Positions 34,634 to 43,877 of a stretch of 64,000 nt of DNA are shown one piece after another (within the stretch, counting starts at the first letter, position 1; every line of letters starts with the position of its first letter). The translations under genes were made by a program, and so were the position numbers. The stretch lies in NCBI RefSeq assembly GCF_035982055.1, contig NZ_CP108427.1, positions 2,728,001-2,792,000 on the forward strand, in the 5' to 3' direction. Under the pieces are notes generated by a model. The model was given only the letters and a program-made list of their open reading frames with translations. It was not told the origin of the DNA and made no database searches. The DNA comes from Streptomyces sp. NBC_01288. Lineage in GTDB: Bacteria; Actinomycetota; Actinomycetes; Streptomycetales; Streptomycetaceae.

Positions 34634-36793
34634 TCAGCCCGCCGCAGCCAGAACCAACGGCAGAACCTGTTCGCTACCTGCCCGGCGGAGCAGTCGGGCA
34701 GCAACCGCGAGCGTCCAGCCCGAGTCGGTGCAGTCGTCCACGAGCAGGACAGGACCGGGAGAGGCGGCCAAGGCGTCTGCCAGCTCCCCGGAGACGGCGA
34801 AGGCGTCGGACAGGGCCCTGAGCCGTTGGGCGGAGTTGCTGCGGCGTGCCCCGTGCGTGCCGTCCGGTCCGGTGTACGTCAGGGTGCCCAGGAGGGGGAG
34901 ACGGCCGATGGTCGCGATGCCCTGGGCGAGGGAGCCGACCAGTTGCGGGCGCCCCAGGGACGGTACGGCCACGACACCCACAGGCCGGGCGGAGGCATCC
35001 GCGACGTTCGGTGCCCAACCGCCCGGAGAGCGCGCCCAGTCGGCGAGGACCGCCACCGCGGCCTTCAGGACGTCGTCGGGGACCGGGCCGTCGGGCGCGT
35101 TCTCGGCCAGCAGCGGGCGCAGCCGGTTTCCCCAGCCGATGTCCGAGAGCCGTCCCAGGGCGCGCCCGGTGGAGCACTGGTCCTTCGCCGGGATACGGCC
35201 CTTGAGGTCGACGCCCAGTGCGGCCATCCCGGTCGGCCACATGCGCCGCGGCTCGACCTCCACCCCCGGGCGGTCCAGTTCCTTCGTCGCCCCCGTCAGC
35301 GTCTCCACGGAGACCGAGGAGTCGATCCAGGCGCCCGCGCAGTTGTCGCAGCGCCCGCACGGCATCGCGCCTTCGTCGTCCAGTTGCCGGCGCAGGAACT
35401 CCATCCGGCACTGGGACGTACTCACGTAGTCACGCATGGCCTGCTGCTCGGCCGCCCGCTGCTTGGCCACCCACGTGTACCGCTCGGCGTCGTACACCCA
35501 CTCCGCGCCCGTGGCCGCCCAGCCGCCCTTCACGCGCTTGACCGCCCCGTCGACGTCCAGGACCTTCAGCATCGTCTCCAGGCGGCCACGTCGTAGGTCG
35601 ACCGCCGTCTCCAGGGCCGGCACGGACAGGGGCCGTCCGGCGTCGGCCAGGGCCGAGAGGGTCTGCCTGACCTGCACCTCGGGCGGGAAGGCCGTATCGG
35701 CGAAGTAGCGCCAGATGGCCTCGTCCTCGCGGCCCGGGAGGAGCAGCACATCGGCGTGGGCCACACCGCGACCCGCTCGGCCCACCTGCTGGTAGTAGGC
35801 GATCGGTGAGGAGGGTGAGCCGAGGTGGACCACGAAGCCCAGGTCCGGCTTGTCGTAGCCCATGCCGAGCGCCGAGGTGGCGACCAGGGCCTTGACCCGG
35901 TTCTCCTGGAGGTCGATTTCAGCTTGCAGCCGGTCGGCGTTCTCCGTCTTGCCGGTGTACGAGGCCACCTTGAAGCCGCGTTGGCGCAGGAAGGCGGTGG
36001 CTTCCTCGGCGGCGGCCACGGTGAGCGTGTAGATGATCCCGGAGCCGGTCAGCTCGTCCAGGTGCTCGGCGAGCCACGCCAAACGGTGCGCGGCGTCCGG
36101 CAGTTGAACCACTCCGAGCCGCAGGCTCTCCCGCTCCAGCGGACCGCGGAGCACCAGGGCCTCGCCGGCGCCCGTGCCCAACTGCTCGGCCACATCGGCG
36201 GTCACGCGCGCGTTGGCGGTCGCGGTAGTGGCCAGCACCGGTACGCCGGCGGGCAGTTCGGTGAGCATCGCCCGCAGCCTGCGGTAGTCGGGGCGGAAGT
36301 CGTGTCCCCAGTCGGAGATGCAGTGCGCCTCGTCGACCACCAGGAGGCCGGTCGTAGCGGCGAGCTTGGGCAGCACCTGGTCGCGGAAGTCCACGGAATT
36401 CAGCCGTTCGGGACTGACCAGGAGAACGTCGGTCTCGCCTCGTTCGACCTCTCCGTAGATGTCGTCCCACTCCTCGGGGTTGGCCGAGTTGATGGTGTGC
36501 GCCCGGATTCCGGCACGCGCCGCCGACTCGACCTGGTTGCGCATCAGCGCGAGCAGCGGCGAGATGATCACCGTGGGACCGGAGCCGCGCCGGCGCAGCA
36601 GGGCGGTGGCGACGAAGTACACCGCCGACTTGCCCCAGCCGGTGCGCTGCACCACCAGCGCGCGCCGGCGCTCCTCCACCAGGGCAGCCACCGCCTGCCA
36701 CTGGTCCTCGCGCAGCCGTGCCGTACCGCTCTGATCACCGACCAGTTCGGCGAGGATGGCGTCGGCTTCTGCACGCAGCTCCTGGTTGCTCAT
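34634..36793 (-). CDS. RecQ-family DNA helicase fused to a phosphoribosyltransferase-like domain
   Basis: 719 residues from ATG 36793. Helicase motifs: Q-type LREDQWQAVAAL, Walker A QRTGWGKSAVYF, VVDEAHCISDWGHDFRPDY and motif VI QQVGRAGRG. The RecQ zinc site is visible (CRMEFLRRQ ... CGRCDNC). Instead of an HRDC domain, the last roughly 120 residues resemble a type I phosphoribosyltransferase, with the PRPP-loop-like VLLVDDCTDSGWT near 682-694. The role of this part is unknown; it might bind a nucleotide-like ligand. 3'-5' helicase in repair or recombination is expected. The open frame to 36982 lacks support. Confidence 0.87.
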   Translation of the reverse strand: MSNQELRAEADAILAELVGDQSGTARLREDQWQAVAALVEERRRALVVQRTGWGKSAVYFVATALLRRRGSGPTVIISPLLALMRNQVESAARAGIRAHTINSANPEEWDDIYGEVERGETDVLLVSPERLNSVDFRDQVLPKLAATTGLLVVDEAHCISDWGHDFRPDYRRLRAMLTELPAGVPVLATTATANARVTADVAEQLGTGAGEALVLRGPLERESLRLGVVQLPDAAHRLAWLAEHLDELTGSGIIYTLTVAAAEEATAFLRQRGFKVASYTGKTENADRLQAEIDLQENRVKALVATSALGMGYDKPDLGFVVHLGSPSSPIAYYQQVGRAGRGVAHADVLLLPGREDEAIWRYFADTAFPPEVQVRQTLSALADAGRPLSVPALETAVDLRRGRLETMLKVLDVDGAVKRVKGGWAATGAEWVYDAERYTWVAKQRAAEQQAMRDYVSTSQCRMEFLRRQLDDEGAMPCGRCDNCAGAWIDSSVSVETLTGATKELDRPGVEVEPRRMWPTGMAALGVDLKGRIPAKDQCSTGRALGRLSDIGWGNRLRPLLAENAPDGPVPDDVLKAAVAVLADWARSPGGWAPNVADASARPVGVVAVPSLGRPQLVGSLAQGIATIGRLPLLGTLTYTGPDGTHGARRSNSAQRLRALSDAFAVSGELADALAASPGPVLLVDDCTDSGWTLAVAARLLRRAGSEQVLPLVLAAAG

Positions 36794-37161
36794 GCCCCCA
36801 TGCAACCGCACGCCACTGACAACGGCCCAATCCCCCGCCGTGGCGAAGCGCGCGGTCCCCTGTCCCGCACCCGGGCCGACCGGCTCCCTCTGGACCTTCC
36901 GCACCTCAGTGGCGTACGAAAGTGTCGTGCCCGAATGTCCCAGGCGTCGCCAGGTGACGCGTTGGGTAGGGATATAAGCCATAGTCCGTCAGATAAGGGT
37001 CGGTGGCCCCATTTGCTCGTTGCCGCATCCCAGTTCGGCAGGAAGAATTGGAGTCCGCTCCCCGCGCGGCTCGTCCGTGATCCGGTAGGGCTCTGCTGCG
37101 GTGTGCGCTCCCCCGAATCCGACCCCGCCCGAAGTGTGGGCGCGTAGCCGAAGGGAGGACC
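36794..37161. other. Divergent intergenic region, recQ-like / hypothetical gene
   Basis: About 370 bp with promoters for two divergent genes. Partly AT-rich around 36970-37050 (AGGGATATAAGCCATAG). No SOS box (CGAAC-N4-GTTCG) is visible near the helicase start. No gene seen. Confidence 0.4.
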
Positions 37162-37797
37162 GTGACCTTCGGATTCGCTCCGTCCTCCGCGGCATCCACG
37201 TCGACGTCTGCCGACCTGTCCGCCGCTTCCGCCAACCCCCTCGCCCGTCTGCTCGAACCCTCCGAATGGGCAGCCGCCGGAATCCCGTTGCTGCGCAATC
37301 CCCGCGAGGTCGTCAGCGGGCTGCACTCCCGGCATCGGCCGAGACCGGCGACGGCGGTCGTGGCCGTTCTCGATCCGGACGAGCGGCTATTGGCGAGCGC
37401 CTCGTTCGTCCGGCGGTCCGCCCCGGCCGACGGCTGGATGTTCCGCAACGCGCTGCTCGCGCAGCTGCGCCGTGTCATCCCGCACGATCTGCGCCGCCGC
37501 ACTCCGGTGCGTACGGCCGTGCTGCTCTACTGCCGTGAGGGCGACGCGCGTTGGACGGAGGAGGACGGCGCGTGGATGTGGGGGCTGCGTGACGCCTGCA
37601 CCCTGCACGGGCTGCGCTGCGGGGCCTACATCACGCTGACGCGTGACGGCTGGCAGGTGCTCGGGGAAGGGCGCGGCGGCCGTAGGCCCAGCGCGGACTC
37701 CGCGCCGGAACCTTTCGCCATGTCCGAGGTACCGCCCCTGCTGCCCCGCACCGGCGGCGCCGCGTCGGAGGTCCTGCGCCGCGCCGCGGCCCGCTGA
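37162..37797 (+). CDS. Conserved hypothetical protein next to the RecQ-like gene
   Basis: 211 residues, GTG start with GGGAGG 5 nt upstream. Ser/Ala-rich first 25 residues, then a compact alpha/beta core from about 28 to 165 (PRPATAVVAVLDPDERLLAS, VRTAVLLYCREGDARWTEED, LRCGAYITLTRDGW). The alternating strands and helices look like a small Rossmann-like or JAB-like fold, but no catalytic motif stands out. C-terminal Pro/Arg tail. I do not recognise the family; it seems conserved in Streptomyces at this place. Confidence 0.65.
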   Translation: MTFGFAPSSAASTSTSADLSAASANPLARLLEPSEWAAAGIPLLRNPREVVSGLHSRHRPRPATAVVAVLDPDERLLASASFVRRSAPADGWMFRNALLAQLRRVIPHDLRRRTPVRTAVLLYCREGDARWTEEDGAWMWGLRDACTLHGLRCGAYITLTRDGWQVLGEGRGGRRPSADSAPEPFAMSEVPPLLPRTGGAASEVLRRAAAR

Positions 37798-38038
37798 CAC
37801 TCGGTCCGGGCTCCGTGCCCGGACCGTACGGTCCCACCCCTGTGGAGTCCCTACGACGCCGAGCCGCCCGCACTCCGGTCACGGCGCACGGAACAGAAGT
37901 ACAGCCGCAGCAGGCGCACTTCACCGACCGCACCAGAAATCCGTGCACGCCGCATGCGTCACCGTGCGCAGACCGCCGCGACGGCGTTCACCTGGCCGCC
38001 GTCGCCCTCCGAGAGCCTTCCGGAAGTTCCCGGAGGGC

Positions 38039-38680
38039 TCAGACGCCCGCGCCCAGCACCGAGTTGATCTGCTGCGGGTCGCCGCAGACGATCAGCAGGG
38101 TGCCGGCCCGGCCGAGGGCCAGGGGCAGGACGGTGGTGGCAACGTCGGCCGCGCCGCCGTTGACGGCGACCACGACGACGGGACGGGACGCCGCCCGGCC
38201 CGCGACGGCGGCGTCCGCGTAGAAGACGTCGTCGCGCGCGTCGTGCTGCGCCCAGTAGGAGGCTTCACCGAAGGACAGTTCGTGGGCGGCCCACGGGTGA
38301 AGTTCGCCGGTGGTGATCACCAGCACGTCACCGGGGGCGCGGCCCGCCTCCAGGAGCAGGTCCAGGGCTTCCTCGGCAGCGTCCAGCGCGCCCTCGGCCG
38401 AGGCCGGGATCAGCTGGATCTGCGGGGTCGCCACAGCGGTGTCGGAGGAGGCGGGCACAGCCGGACCCGAGGGTCCGGGCTTGGCCACGGCCACGTCACG
38501 CGGCGTACGTTGCGCCGGCGCCGTGGGCCGCAGGGGGCCGGGACGACCGGGACGCGACGGAGCCGCGGGGCGGGGACCGGGTACAGGGCGGGGGGTCGGC
38601 GCGACGCGGCCACTGGCCGGAGTGACGCTGGGACCCTGGGCACTCTCGTGAATCTGAGGCTCCTCGGGAATGAGAGGCAT
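38039..38680 (-). CDS. Hypothetical protein downstream of rnhB
   Basis: 213 residues from ATG 38680. The first 85 residues are Pro/Arg/Ala-rich. From about 87 there is a folded alpha/beta part: IQLIPASAEGALDAAEEALD, PGDVLVITTGELHPWAAHEL, then RPVVVVAVNGGAADVA and GTLLIVCGDPQQINSVLGAGV. The last segments resemble the C-terminal motifs of UvrD-type helicase cores, but the Walker A part is missing, so any catalytic role is doubtful. No good ribosome-binding site. It follows rnhB by 68 bp and is probably co-transcribed. Confidence 0.55.
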   Translation of the reverse strand: MPLIPEEPQIHESAQGPSVTPASGRVAPTPRPVPGPRPAAPSRPGRPGPLRPTAPAQRTPRDVAVAKPGPSGPAVPASSDTAVATPQIQLIPASAEGALDAAEEALDLLLEAGRAPGDVLVITTGELHPWAAHELSFGEASYWAQHDARDDVFYADAAVAGRAASRPVVVVAVNGGAADVATTVLPLALGRAGTLLIVCGDPQQINSVLGAGV

Positions 38681-38748
38681 GAGCTGATTTTTATCAAACG
38701 CTGGTGCGGCTTGCGGCAGCGGGTGGCACATGAGTGCGAGCGGAACGG

Positions 38749-39450
38749 TCAGAAGTCGAAACCGAGCTGGCCCTCGATCTTCGGAACGTTTCCCTCCGCC
38801 CAACTGCGGGCCTTCTTGAGGTGCCGCCACTGGGGCAGCGCATCAAGATACGCCCACGACAACCGGTGGTACGGGGTGGGCCCCCGCTCCTCCAGTGCGG
38901 CCTTGTGCACGGGTGAGGGATACCCGGCGTTGGCCGCGAAAGCGAAGTCTGCATGGTCGATGCCCAGTTCGGCCATCATTTTGTCGCGCTGAACCTTGGC
39001 GATCACCGAAGCGGCCGCGACCGCCACGCACGACTGGTCGCCCTTGATCACCGTACGGACCCGCCAGGGGTCCCCGAGGTAATCGTGCTTCCCGTCGAGG
39101 ATGACCGCGTCGGGGCGAACGGGCAAGGACTCCAGAGCACGCACCGCGGCGAGCCGCAGCGCGGCCGTCATCCCCAGGTCGTCGATCTCTTCGTGGGAGG
39201 CGTGTCCCAGGGCGTACGCCGAGACCCACTTGCGGAGTTCCTCGGCGAGTTCGGTTCGTCGTCTGACCGCGATGAGCTTGGAGTCGGTGAGGCCTTCGGG
39301 GGGTCGGCGCAGCCCGGTGACCGCCGCGCAGACGGTGACAGGGCCGGCCCACGCACCGCGCCCCACCTCGTCGACGCCGGCAATGACCTTGGCCCCGGTC
39401 GTGGCGCGCAGTGAGCGCTCGACGGTGTGAGTGGGTGGTTCGTACGGCAT
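38749..39450 (-). CDS. rnhB: Ribonuclease HII
   Basis: 233 residues from ATG 39450. Removes RNA from RNA-DNA hybrids, starting with single ribonucleotides in DNA. RNase HII motifs: [14 protein letters not shown] (catalytic Asp and Glu), an Asp in [11 protein letters not shown] and [19 protein letters not shown]. Length is usual. C-terminal basic end [12 protein letters not shown]. Followed on the same strand by the uncharacterised gene at 38680. Confidence 0.95.
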   Translation of the reverse strand: MPYEPPTHTVERSLRATTGAKVIAGVDEVGRGAWAGPVTVCAAVTGLRRPPEGLTDSKLIAVRRRTELAEELRKWVSAYALGHASHEEIDDLGMTAALRLAAVRALESLPVRPDAVILDGKHDYLGDPWRVRTVIKGDQSCVAVAAASVIAKVQRDKMMAELGIDHADFAFAANAGYPSPVHKAALEERGPTPYHRLSWAYLDALPQWRHLKKARSWAEGNVPKIEGQLGFDF

Positions 39451-39532
39451 GGCGTGCTCAGGGTACGCCGCCCGGACCCCTCTGCGACACCCGGGTTTCC
39501 GCGAGCCCCCCGAAGACCGTTCCGATACGGCT

Positions 39533-40156
39533 TCACGCACCGCCGGGCCGGAGCAGCGGAAGCATCAACTGGTCGATCATTTCCTCGATGTCGTGGTCGC
39601 CCCATTCACTGCCGCACATCTTCGAGCGGTACATCATCATCGCCGGAACAGCGTCCAGGACATAGCCGTTGGAGGCGTCGGCGCGGACCTCACCTCGCTC
39701 TATTCCTCGATTGATCACCTCCTCGAGCAGTCGGATCGTCGGCTCTACCACCCCCTCGAAGATCACGCCGTGGAAGCGCTCCGCCTGTGCGGTGTCGCAT
39801 TCGTGAATCACCGAGCGCAGGGCGTATCCGGGGCGCGAGTACATCGCGTCGCGCGCCTGCGCGCACAACGCCAGCAGGTCCTCGCGTACATTCCCGAGGT
39901 CGGGCACCTCGTTCAACCGCGGCAGCCCTGCCTGCAACGCGTCCGCTACGAGGTCCTCCTTGGACGACCAGCGCCGGTAGACCGCGGCCTTGCCGGTCTG
40001 GGCGCCGGCGGCGACGCCTTCCATCGTGAGGGCGTTCCATCCGACCGTGCCGAGTTGCTCCAACGCGGCGTCCAGGATCGCGCGTTCGAGCACGGCGCCG
40101 CGGCGTCGGAGGGAGGCCGTCCGAGCGGGGGCGGCCGTCCAGCCCGAAGTAACCAT
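39533..40156 (-). CDS. TetR-family repressor of the adjacent MFS pump
   Basis: 207 residues, ATG 40156 with GGAG about 8 nt upstream. TetR helix-turn-helix at about 22-66: [20 protein letters not shown] then [21 protein letters not shown]-terminal ligand domain of about 130 residues. Divergent from an MFS efflux gene, with two near-identical 20-bp palindromes between them, the classic layout of a drug-pump repressor. Ligand unknown. Confidence 0.9.
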   Translation of the reverse strand: MVTSGWTAAPARTASLRRRGAVLERAILDAALEQLGTVGWNALTMEGVAAGAQTGKAAVYRRWSSKEDLVADALQAGLPRLNEVPDLGNVREDLLALCAQARDAMYSRPGYALRSVIHECDTAQAERFHGVIFEGVVEPTIRLLEEVINRGIERGEVRADASNGYVLDAVPAMMMYRSKMCGSEWGDHDIEEMIDQLMLPLLRPGGA

Positions 40157-40264
40157 CTGAGTTTCTCCAGCGAGCAGTGGAATGGGGAATTCCGGGGATC
40201 GGGAACGGGGACCGGGGATGCGTCACGCGGCAGCGACGGGGAGATGCCGCACGAAGGCGAGTTA

Positions 40265-40332
40265 AGTGAACGCTTGCGTTCACTGTTGGGGACTCACTAC
40301 CGTTGACCCGGCAGTGAACGCGAGCGTTCACT
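40265..40332. promoter_or_regulatory. Twin TetR operators AGTGAACGC-N2-GCGTTCACT
   Basis: Two 20-bp palindromes with identical 9-bp arms: 40265-40284 (spacer TT) and 40313-40332 (spacer GA), centres 48 bp apart. TTGACC at 40303-40308 is a likely -35 for the pump gene, which puts the second operator over its -10. The first lies toward the repressor gene, so both genes are probably repressed. Confidence 0.85.
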
Positions 40333-40355
40333 AACACACTTGTGGGGGACCCATA

Positions 40356-41903
40356 GTGACAACCTCTCAGTTGATTCAGCACCCCAAGCCAGGAGCGGCC
40401 CGCCGGGAGGGGCATCCCGGCATCGCGCTCGCGGTCATCGCGGCCTGTCAACTCATGGTGGTACTCGACGCGACGATTGTGAACATCGCTCTCCCGCACA
40501 TTCAAGCCGCTCTCAGTTTCAGCACCACCGACCTCACCTGGGTCGTCAGCGCCTACACGCTCACCTTCGGCGGCCTGCTGCTTCTCGGCGGCCGGGCCGG
40601 CGACATCCTCGGCCGACGGCGGGTGTTCACCACCGGCATCCTGCTCTTCACCTTCGCCTCGCTGCTCGGCGGACTCGCCCAGGAACCCTGGCAGTTGCTG
40701 GCCGCGCGCGTCCTCCAGGGCATGGGTGGCGCGATCGCGTCGCCCACCTCGCTGGCGCTCATCACCACCACCTTCCCCGAAGGTCCGGAACGGAACAGGG
40801 CGTTCGGAGTCTTCGCAGCGGTCTCGGCGGGCGGCGGCGCGATCGGTCTGCTCGCGGGCGGAATGCTCACCGAGTGGCTCGACTGGCGCTGGGTGTTCTT
40901 CGTCAACCTGCCGATCGGCATACTGATCGCCGTCCTCACACCGCTGTACATCAACGAGTCCGAACGGCACACCGGCCGCTTCGACATCGCGGGCGCACTG
41001 ACCTCGACGGCGGGCATGGCGTCCCTCGTCTACGGCTTCATCCGCGCGGCGGACAAGGGGTGGCGTGACAGCCTGACCATCGGCTCCTTCGCCGCGGCGG
41101 TCGTCCTGCTGCTGGCCTTCGTAGTCACCGAGTCCCGGGCCAAGGAGCCGATCACCCCGCTCAGGATGTTCGCCGACCGCAATCGCTCGGGCACCTACGT
41201 GATCATGCTGAGCCTGGCCGCCGCGATGTTCGGGATGTTCTTCTACATCGTGCTCTTCGTGCAGAACGTGCTGGGATACACCCCGATCCAGGCGGGGCTC
41301 GCCTTCCTGCCGGTGACGTTCGTGATCGCGGCCGGCGCGGGGCTGTCCCAGCGGTTCCTGCCGGTGCTCGGGCCACGGCCCTTCATGCTCATGGGCTCGA
41401 CGCTCGCGGTGATCGGGCTGGCCTGGCAGACCCTCATCAGCTCGGACAGTTCGTACGTCGGCGGAGTGCTCGGCCCGATGCTCGTGTTCGGCTTCGGGAT
41501 GGGCCTGAACTTCGTGACGCTGACGGTGACCGCCGTCTCCGGTGTCGCCCAGCACGAGGCGGGCGCGGCCTCCGCGCTGCTCAACGCCATGCAGCAGGTG
41601 GGCGGTTCGCTCGGTCTGTCCATCCTGACCACGGTGTTCGGCTCGGCCAGTAAGGACGAGGCGAAGAAGCAGCTGCCGAAGTTCCTGGCCGACGGATCGG
41701 CGGGTCAGAAGGCGGCATTCTCCAAGTCGCACCAACTGCCCGCGCCTTGGGGACACGAGGTGCTCGCGCACGGCATCGCGACGGCCTTCATCCCTGCCGC
41801 CGCGATGGCCGTACTCGCCCTGGTCACCGCCTGGTTGGTGATCCGGGTCCGCAAGAGCGACCTCGACGCCCTCGCGGGCACGGCGGCTGCGGGAGTCGGC
41901 TGA
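40356..41903 (+). CDS. MFS multidrug efflux transporter, DHA2 (EmrB/QacA) type
   Basis: 515 residues with about 14 membrane helices. DHA2 features: LMVVLDATIVNIALPHIQ in helix 1, WVVSAYTLTFGGLLLLGGRA then GDILGRRRVF (motif A), and LLAARVLQGMGGA. GTG start with GGGGGA 6 nt upstream. Proton-driven export of drugs or secondary metabolites expected. Controlled by the divergent TetR gene through the twin operators. Confidence 0.93.
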   Translation: MTTSQLIQHPKPGAARREGHPGIALAVIAACQLMVVLDATIVNIALPHIQAALSFSTTDLTWVVSAYTLTFGGLLLLGGRAGDILGRRRVFTTGILLFTFASLLGGLAQEPWQLLAARVLQGMGGAIASPTSLALITTTFPEGPERNRAFGVFAAVSAGGGAIGLLAGGMLTEWLDWRWVFFVNLPIGILIAVLTPLYINESERHTGRFDIAGALTSTAGMASLVYGFIRAADKGWRDSLTIGSFAAAVVLLLAFVVTESRAKEPITPLRMFADRNRSGTYVIMLSLAAAMFGMFFYIVLFVQNVLGYTPIQAGLAFLPVTFVIAAGAGLSQRFLPVLGPRPFMLMGSTLAVIGLAWQTLISSDSSYVGGVLGPMLVFGFGMGLNFVTLTVTAVSGVAQHEAGAASALLNAMQQVGGSLGLSILTTVFGSASKDEAKKQLPKFLADGSAGQKAAFSKSHQLPAPWGHEVLAHGIATAFIPAAAMAVLALVTAWLVIRVRKSDLDALAGTAAAGVG

Positions 41904-42114
41904 CCGCCGGCCGAGCCAGGGCAGGGCCCGGCCCACGGACACCAGCGAAAACCTCATGACCACACCCCCCGACTGTCGTGTCCCGTCTGTGCGGACTCAT
42001 GTGCCGCACAGCGACCGCCACGACAACGGGCGGGCAGTCACGGAGAGTTCCCAACGGGCACGGAGAGTTTCGGTCGGTTGGGGGCGGCGCTGCCCGGATG
42101 GCGAGGTGAGGGCG

Positions 42115-43065
42115 TCAGACGGACGTCGGAACCCAGCCCGGCAGCGCCTCCGTCCGCTCCAACCACTCGGCGGGCGGCGTCCCCGCCTTCCCTCCGGCGA
42201 TCACACCGCCCACGATGGCGCAGGTGGTGTCCACGTCCCCGCCGACCTGAGAGGTGACCCAGAACGCCGCCTCGTAGTCGCTGAGGCCGCGCGCGGCCGA
42301 CCAGAGCGCGAAGGGGACCGTGTCGTGGGCGGACGTACGGCGCCCGCAACCCAGGACGGCCGCGACGGTGCCGGGATCGGCGTAGTCGAGCATGTCCCGG
42401 GCGCGACGCAGGCCCGCGCCGACGGCGCTCTTCGGTACGAGTGCGATGACGCCGTCGAGGAGTGCCTCGGCAGTGGGCGGGCCGCCGGGGGCCGCGACCA
42501 AGGCGGCGGCCGCGGCGACGGCCATGGCGCCGACCACGGCCTCACGGTGCTGGTGCGTGGGGTAGGCGGAGATCTCCGCCTGGTGGGTGGCCTGCTCGGG
42601 GTCGTCCGCGTACCAGGCGCCCAGGGGCGCGATCCGCATCGCCGCGCCGTTGCCCCAGGAACCCTGTCCCTTGAATAGCGCGGAGGACAGCTCGCGCCAG
42701 TCGCCGCCCTCGCGGGCGAGGCGCAAGAGCCGGTTGACCGCGGGGCCATAGCCGCGGTCGAAGTCGTGGTGCTCGGCGAAGGAACGGGCCAGGGCGTCCT
42801 GGTCGATACGGCGGTGAGCTGCCAGGACGGCGACCACGGAGCACGCCATCTCCGTGTCGTCCGTCCACTGCCAGGGAGTCGGGGGCAGCTCGCGGCCCAG
42901 GAGCAGCGGATGGTTCACAGGGACGAAGAACTGTGAGCCCAGCGCGTCGCCCACGGCGAGTCCACGCAGGCTGGCCAGGGCGCGGTCCAGGCGCGCATCG
43001 GGTGAGTCGGGAGAGGCAGAAGTAACAGAAGGGCCGGGAGTACCGGAAGAGGAGTCAGCGATCAT
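42115..43065 (-). CDS. ADP-ribosylglycohydrolase family protein
   Basis: 316 residues. DraG-type fold with the metal-binding motifs WTDDTEM near 70, GNGAAMRIAP near 140 and GGDVDTTCAIVGGV near 275, all intact. Removes ADP-ribose from proteins or small molecules. A flexible Ser/Pro start of about 22 residues. Its start lies 12 bp from the stop of the histidine phosphatase gene, so both are co-transcribed. Substrate unknown. Confidence 0.92.
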   Translation of the reverse strand: MIADSSSGTPGPSVTSASPDSPDARLDRALASLRGLAVGDALGSQFFVPVNHPLLLGRELPPTPWQWTDDTEMACSVVAVLAAHRRIDQDALARSFAEHHDFDRGYGPAVNRLLRLAREGGDWRELSSALFKGQGSWGNGAAMRIAPLGAWYADDPEQATHQAEISAYPTHQHREAVVGAMAVAAAAALVAAPGGPPTAEALLDGVIALVPKSAVGAGLRRARDMLDYADPGTVAAVLGCGRRTSAHDTVPFALWSAARGLSDYEAAFWVTSQVGGDVDTTCAIVGGVIAGGKAGTPPAEWLERTEALPGWVPTSV

Positions 43066-43077
43066 CGGTCCGCCACC

Positions 43078-43737
43078 CTATCCGGTGATCCCGTACGGCT
43101 CCGGGTCCCGCCAGCTGTCGAACGGTCGGTCCAGCGCGTACCGGCCGTCTTCTCCCAGAACGAGCATCCGCATCTCGGCGTTCCCCGGATTCGACAGCGA
43201 CTCGAACTCCGCGACCGTCCAGTGGAACCAGCGCATGCAGAACAGCCGCATCGCCAGGCCGTGGGTCACCAGGAGCACGTTCGGCGGGTGGTCGGGGGCC
43301 TCGAAACTGCGGTACAGGCTCTCCAGGAAGCCGCCCACCCGGTCGTAGACGTCGGCACCGGACTCGCCCTGGGCGAAGCGGTAGAAGAAGTGCCCGTACG
43401 CGTCCCGGTACGCCTTCTGGAGGCGTACGTCGTCGCGGTCCTGCCAGTTCCCCCAGTCCTGTTCACGCAGCCGGGGTTCCTCGCGGACACGGACGAGGTC
43501 GGGGTCGAGGTGGAAGGCCCGGAAGGTCTCGTGCGTACGGCGGTACGGGGAGACGTACACGCTGAGGCGCTCGCGGCCGAACACCTCCCGCAACCGCTTT
43601 CCGGTCTCCTCTGCCTGTCGCCAGCCCTGGTCGGTCAGCGCCAGGGAATGGTCGGGTTCACGCTCGTACACAGTGTCATCAACATTGCCCGTTGACTCGC
43701 CGTGCCGGACAAGGACGATGCGCCGTGGTCGTGCCAT
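43078..43737 (-). CDS. Histidine phosphatase family protein
   Basis: 219 residues. RHG motif VLVRHGESTGN at the start, with the second catalytic His in LLVTHGLAMRLF. Phosphoglycerate-mutase-like fold; substrates of this family vary from sugar phosphates to phosphoproteins. First gene of the pair with the ADP-ribosylglycohydrolase. No membrane segment. Confidence 0.9.
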   Translation of the reverse strand: MARPRRIVLVRHGESTGNVDDTVYEREPDHSLALTDQGWRQAEETGKRLREVFGRERLSVYVSPYRRTHETFRAFHLDPDLVRVREEPRLREQDWGNWQDRDDVRLQKAYRDAYGHFFYRFAQGESGADVYDRVGGFLESLYRSFEAPDHPPNVLLVTHGLAMRLFCMRWFHWTVAEFESLSNPGNAEMRMLVLGEDGRYALDRPFDSWRDPEPYGITG

Positions 43738-43877
43738 GCCAAAACCCTAGATCGAGAGACGGCATATCGAGCACTCGTACGGGCTCCATACGGCGTAGGT
43801 CACACGAATTCTGCCCGATCGGCCACATAGGGGCGCACGATTCACACCGTGGGACGCCGGTGCCGTCAGTTCGGATT

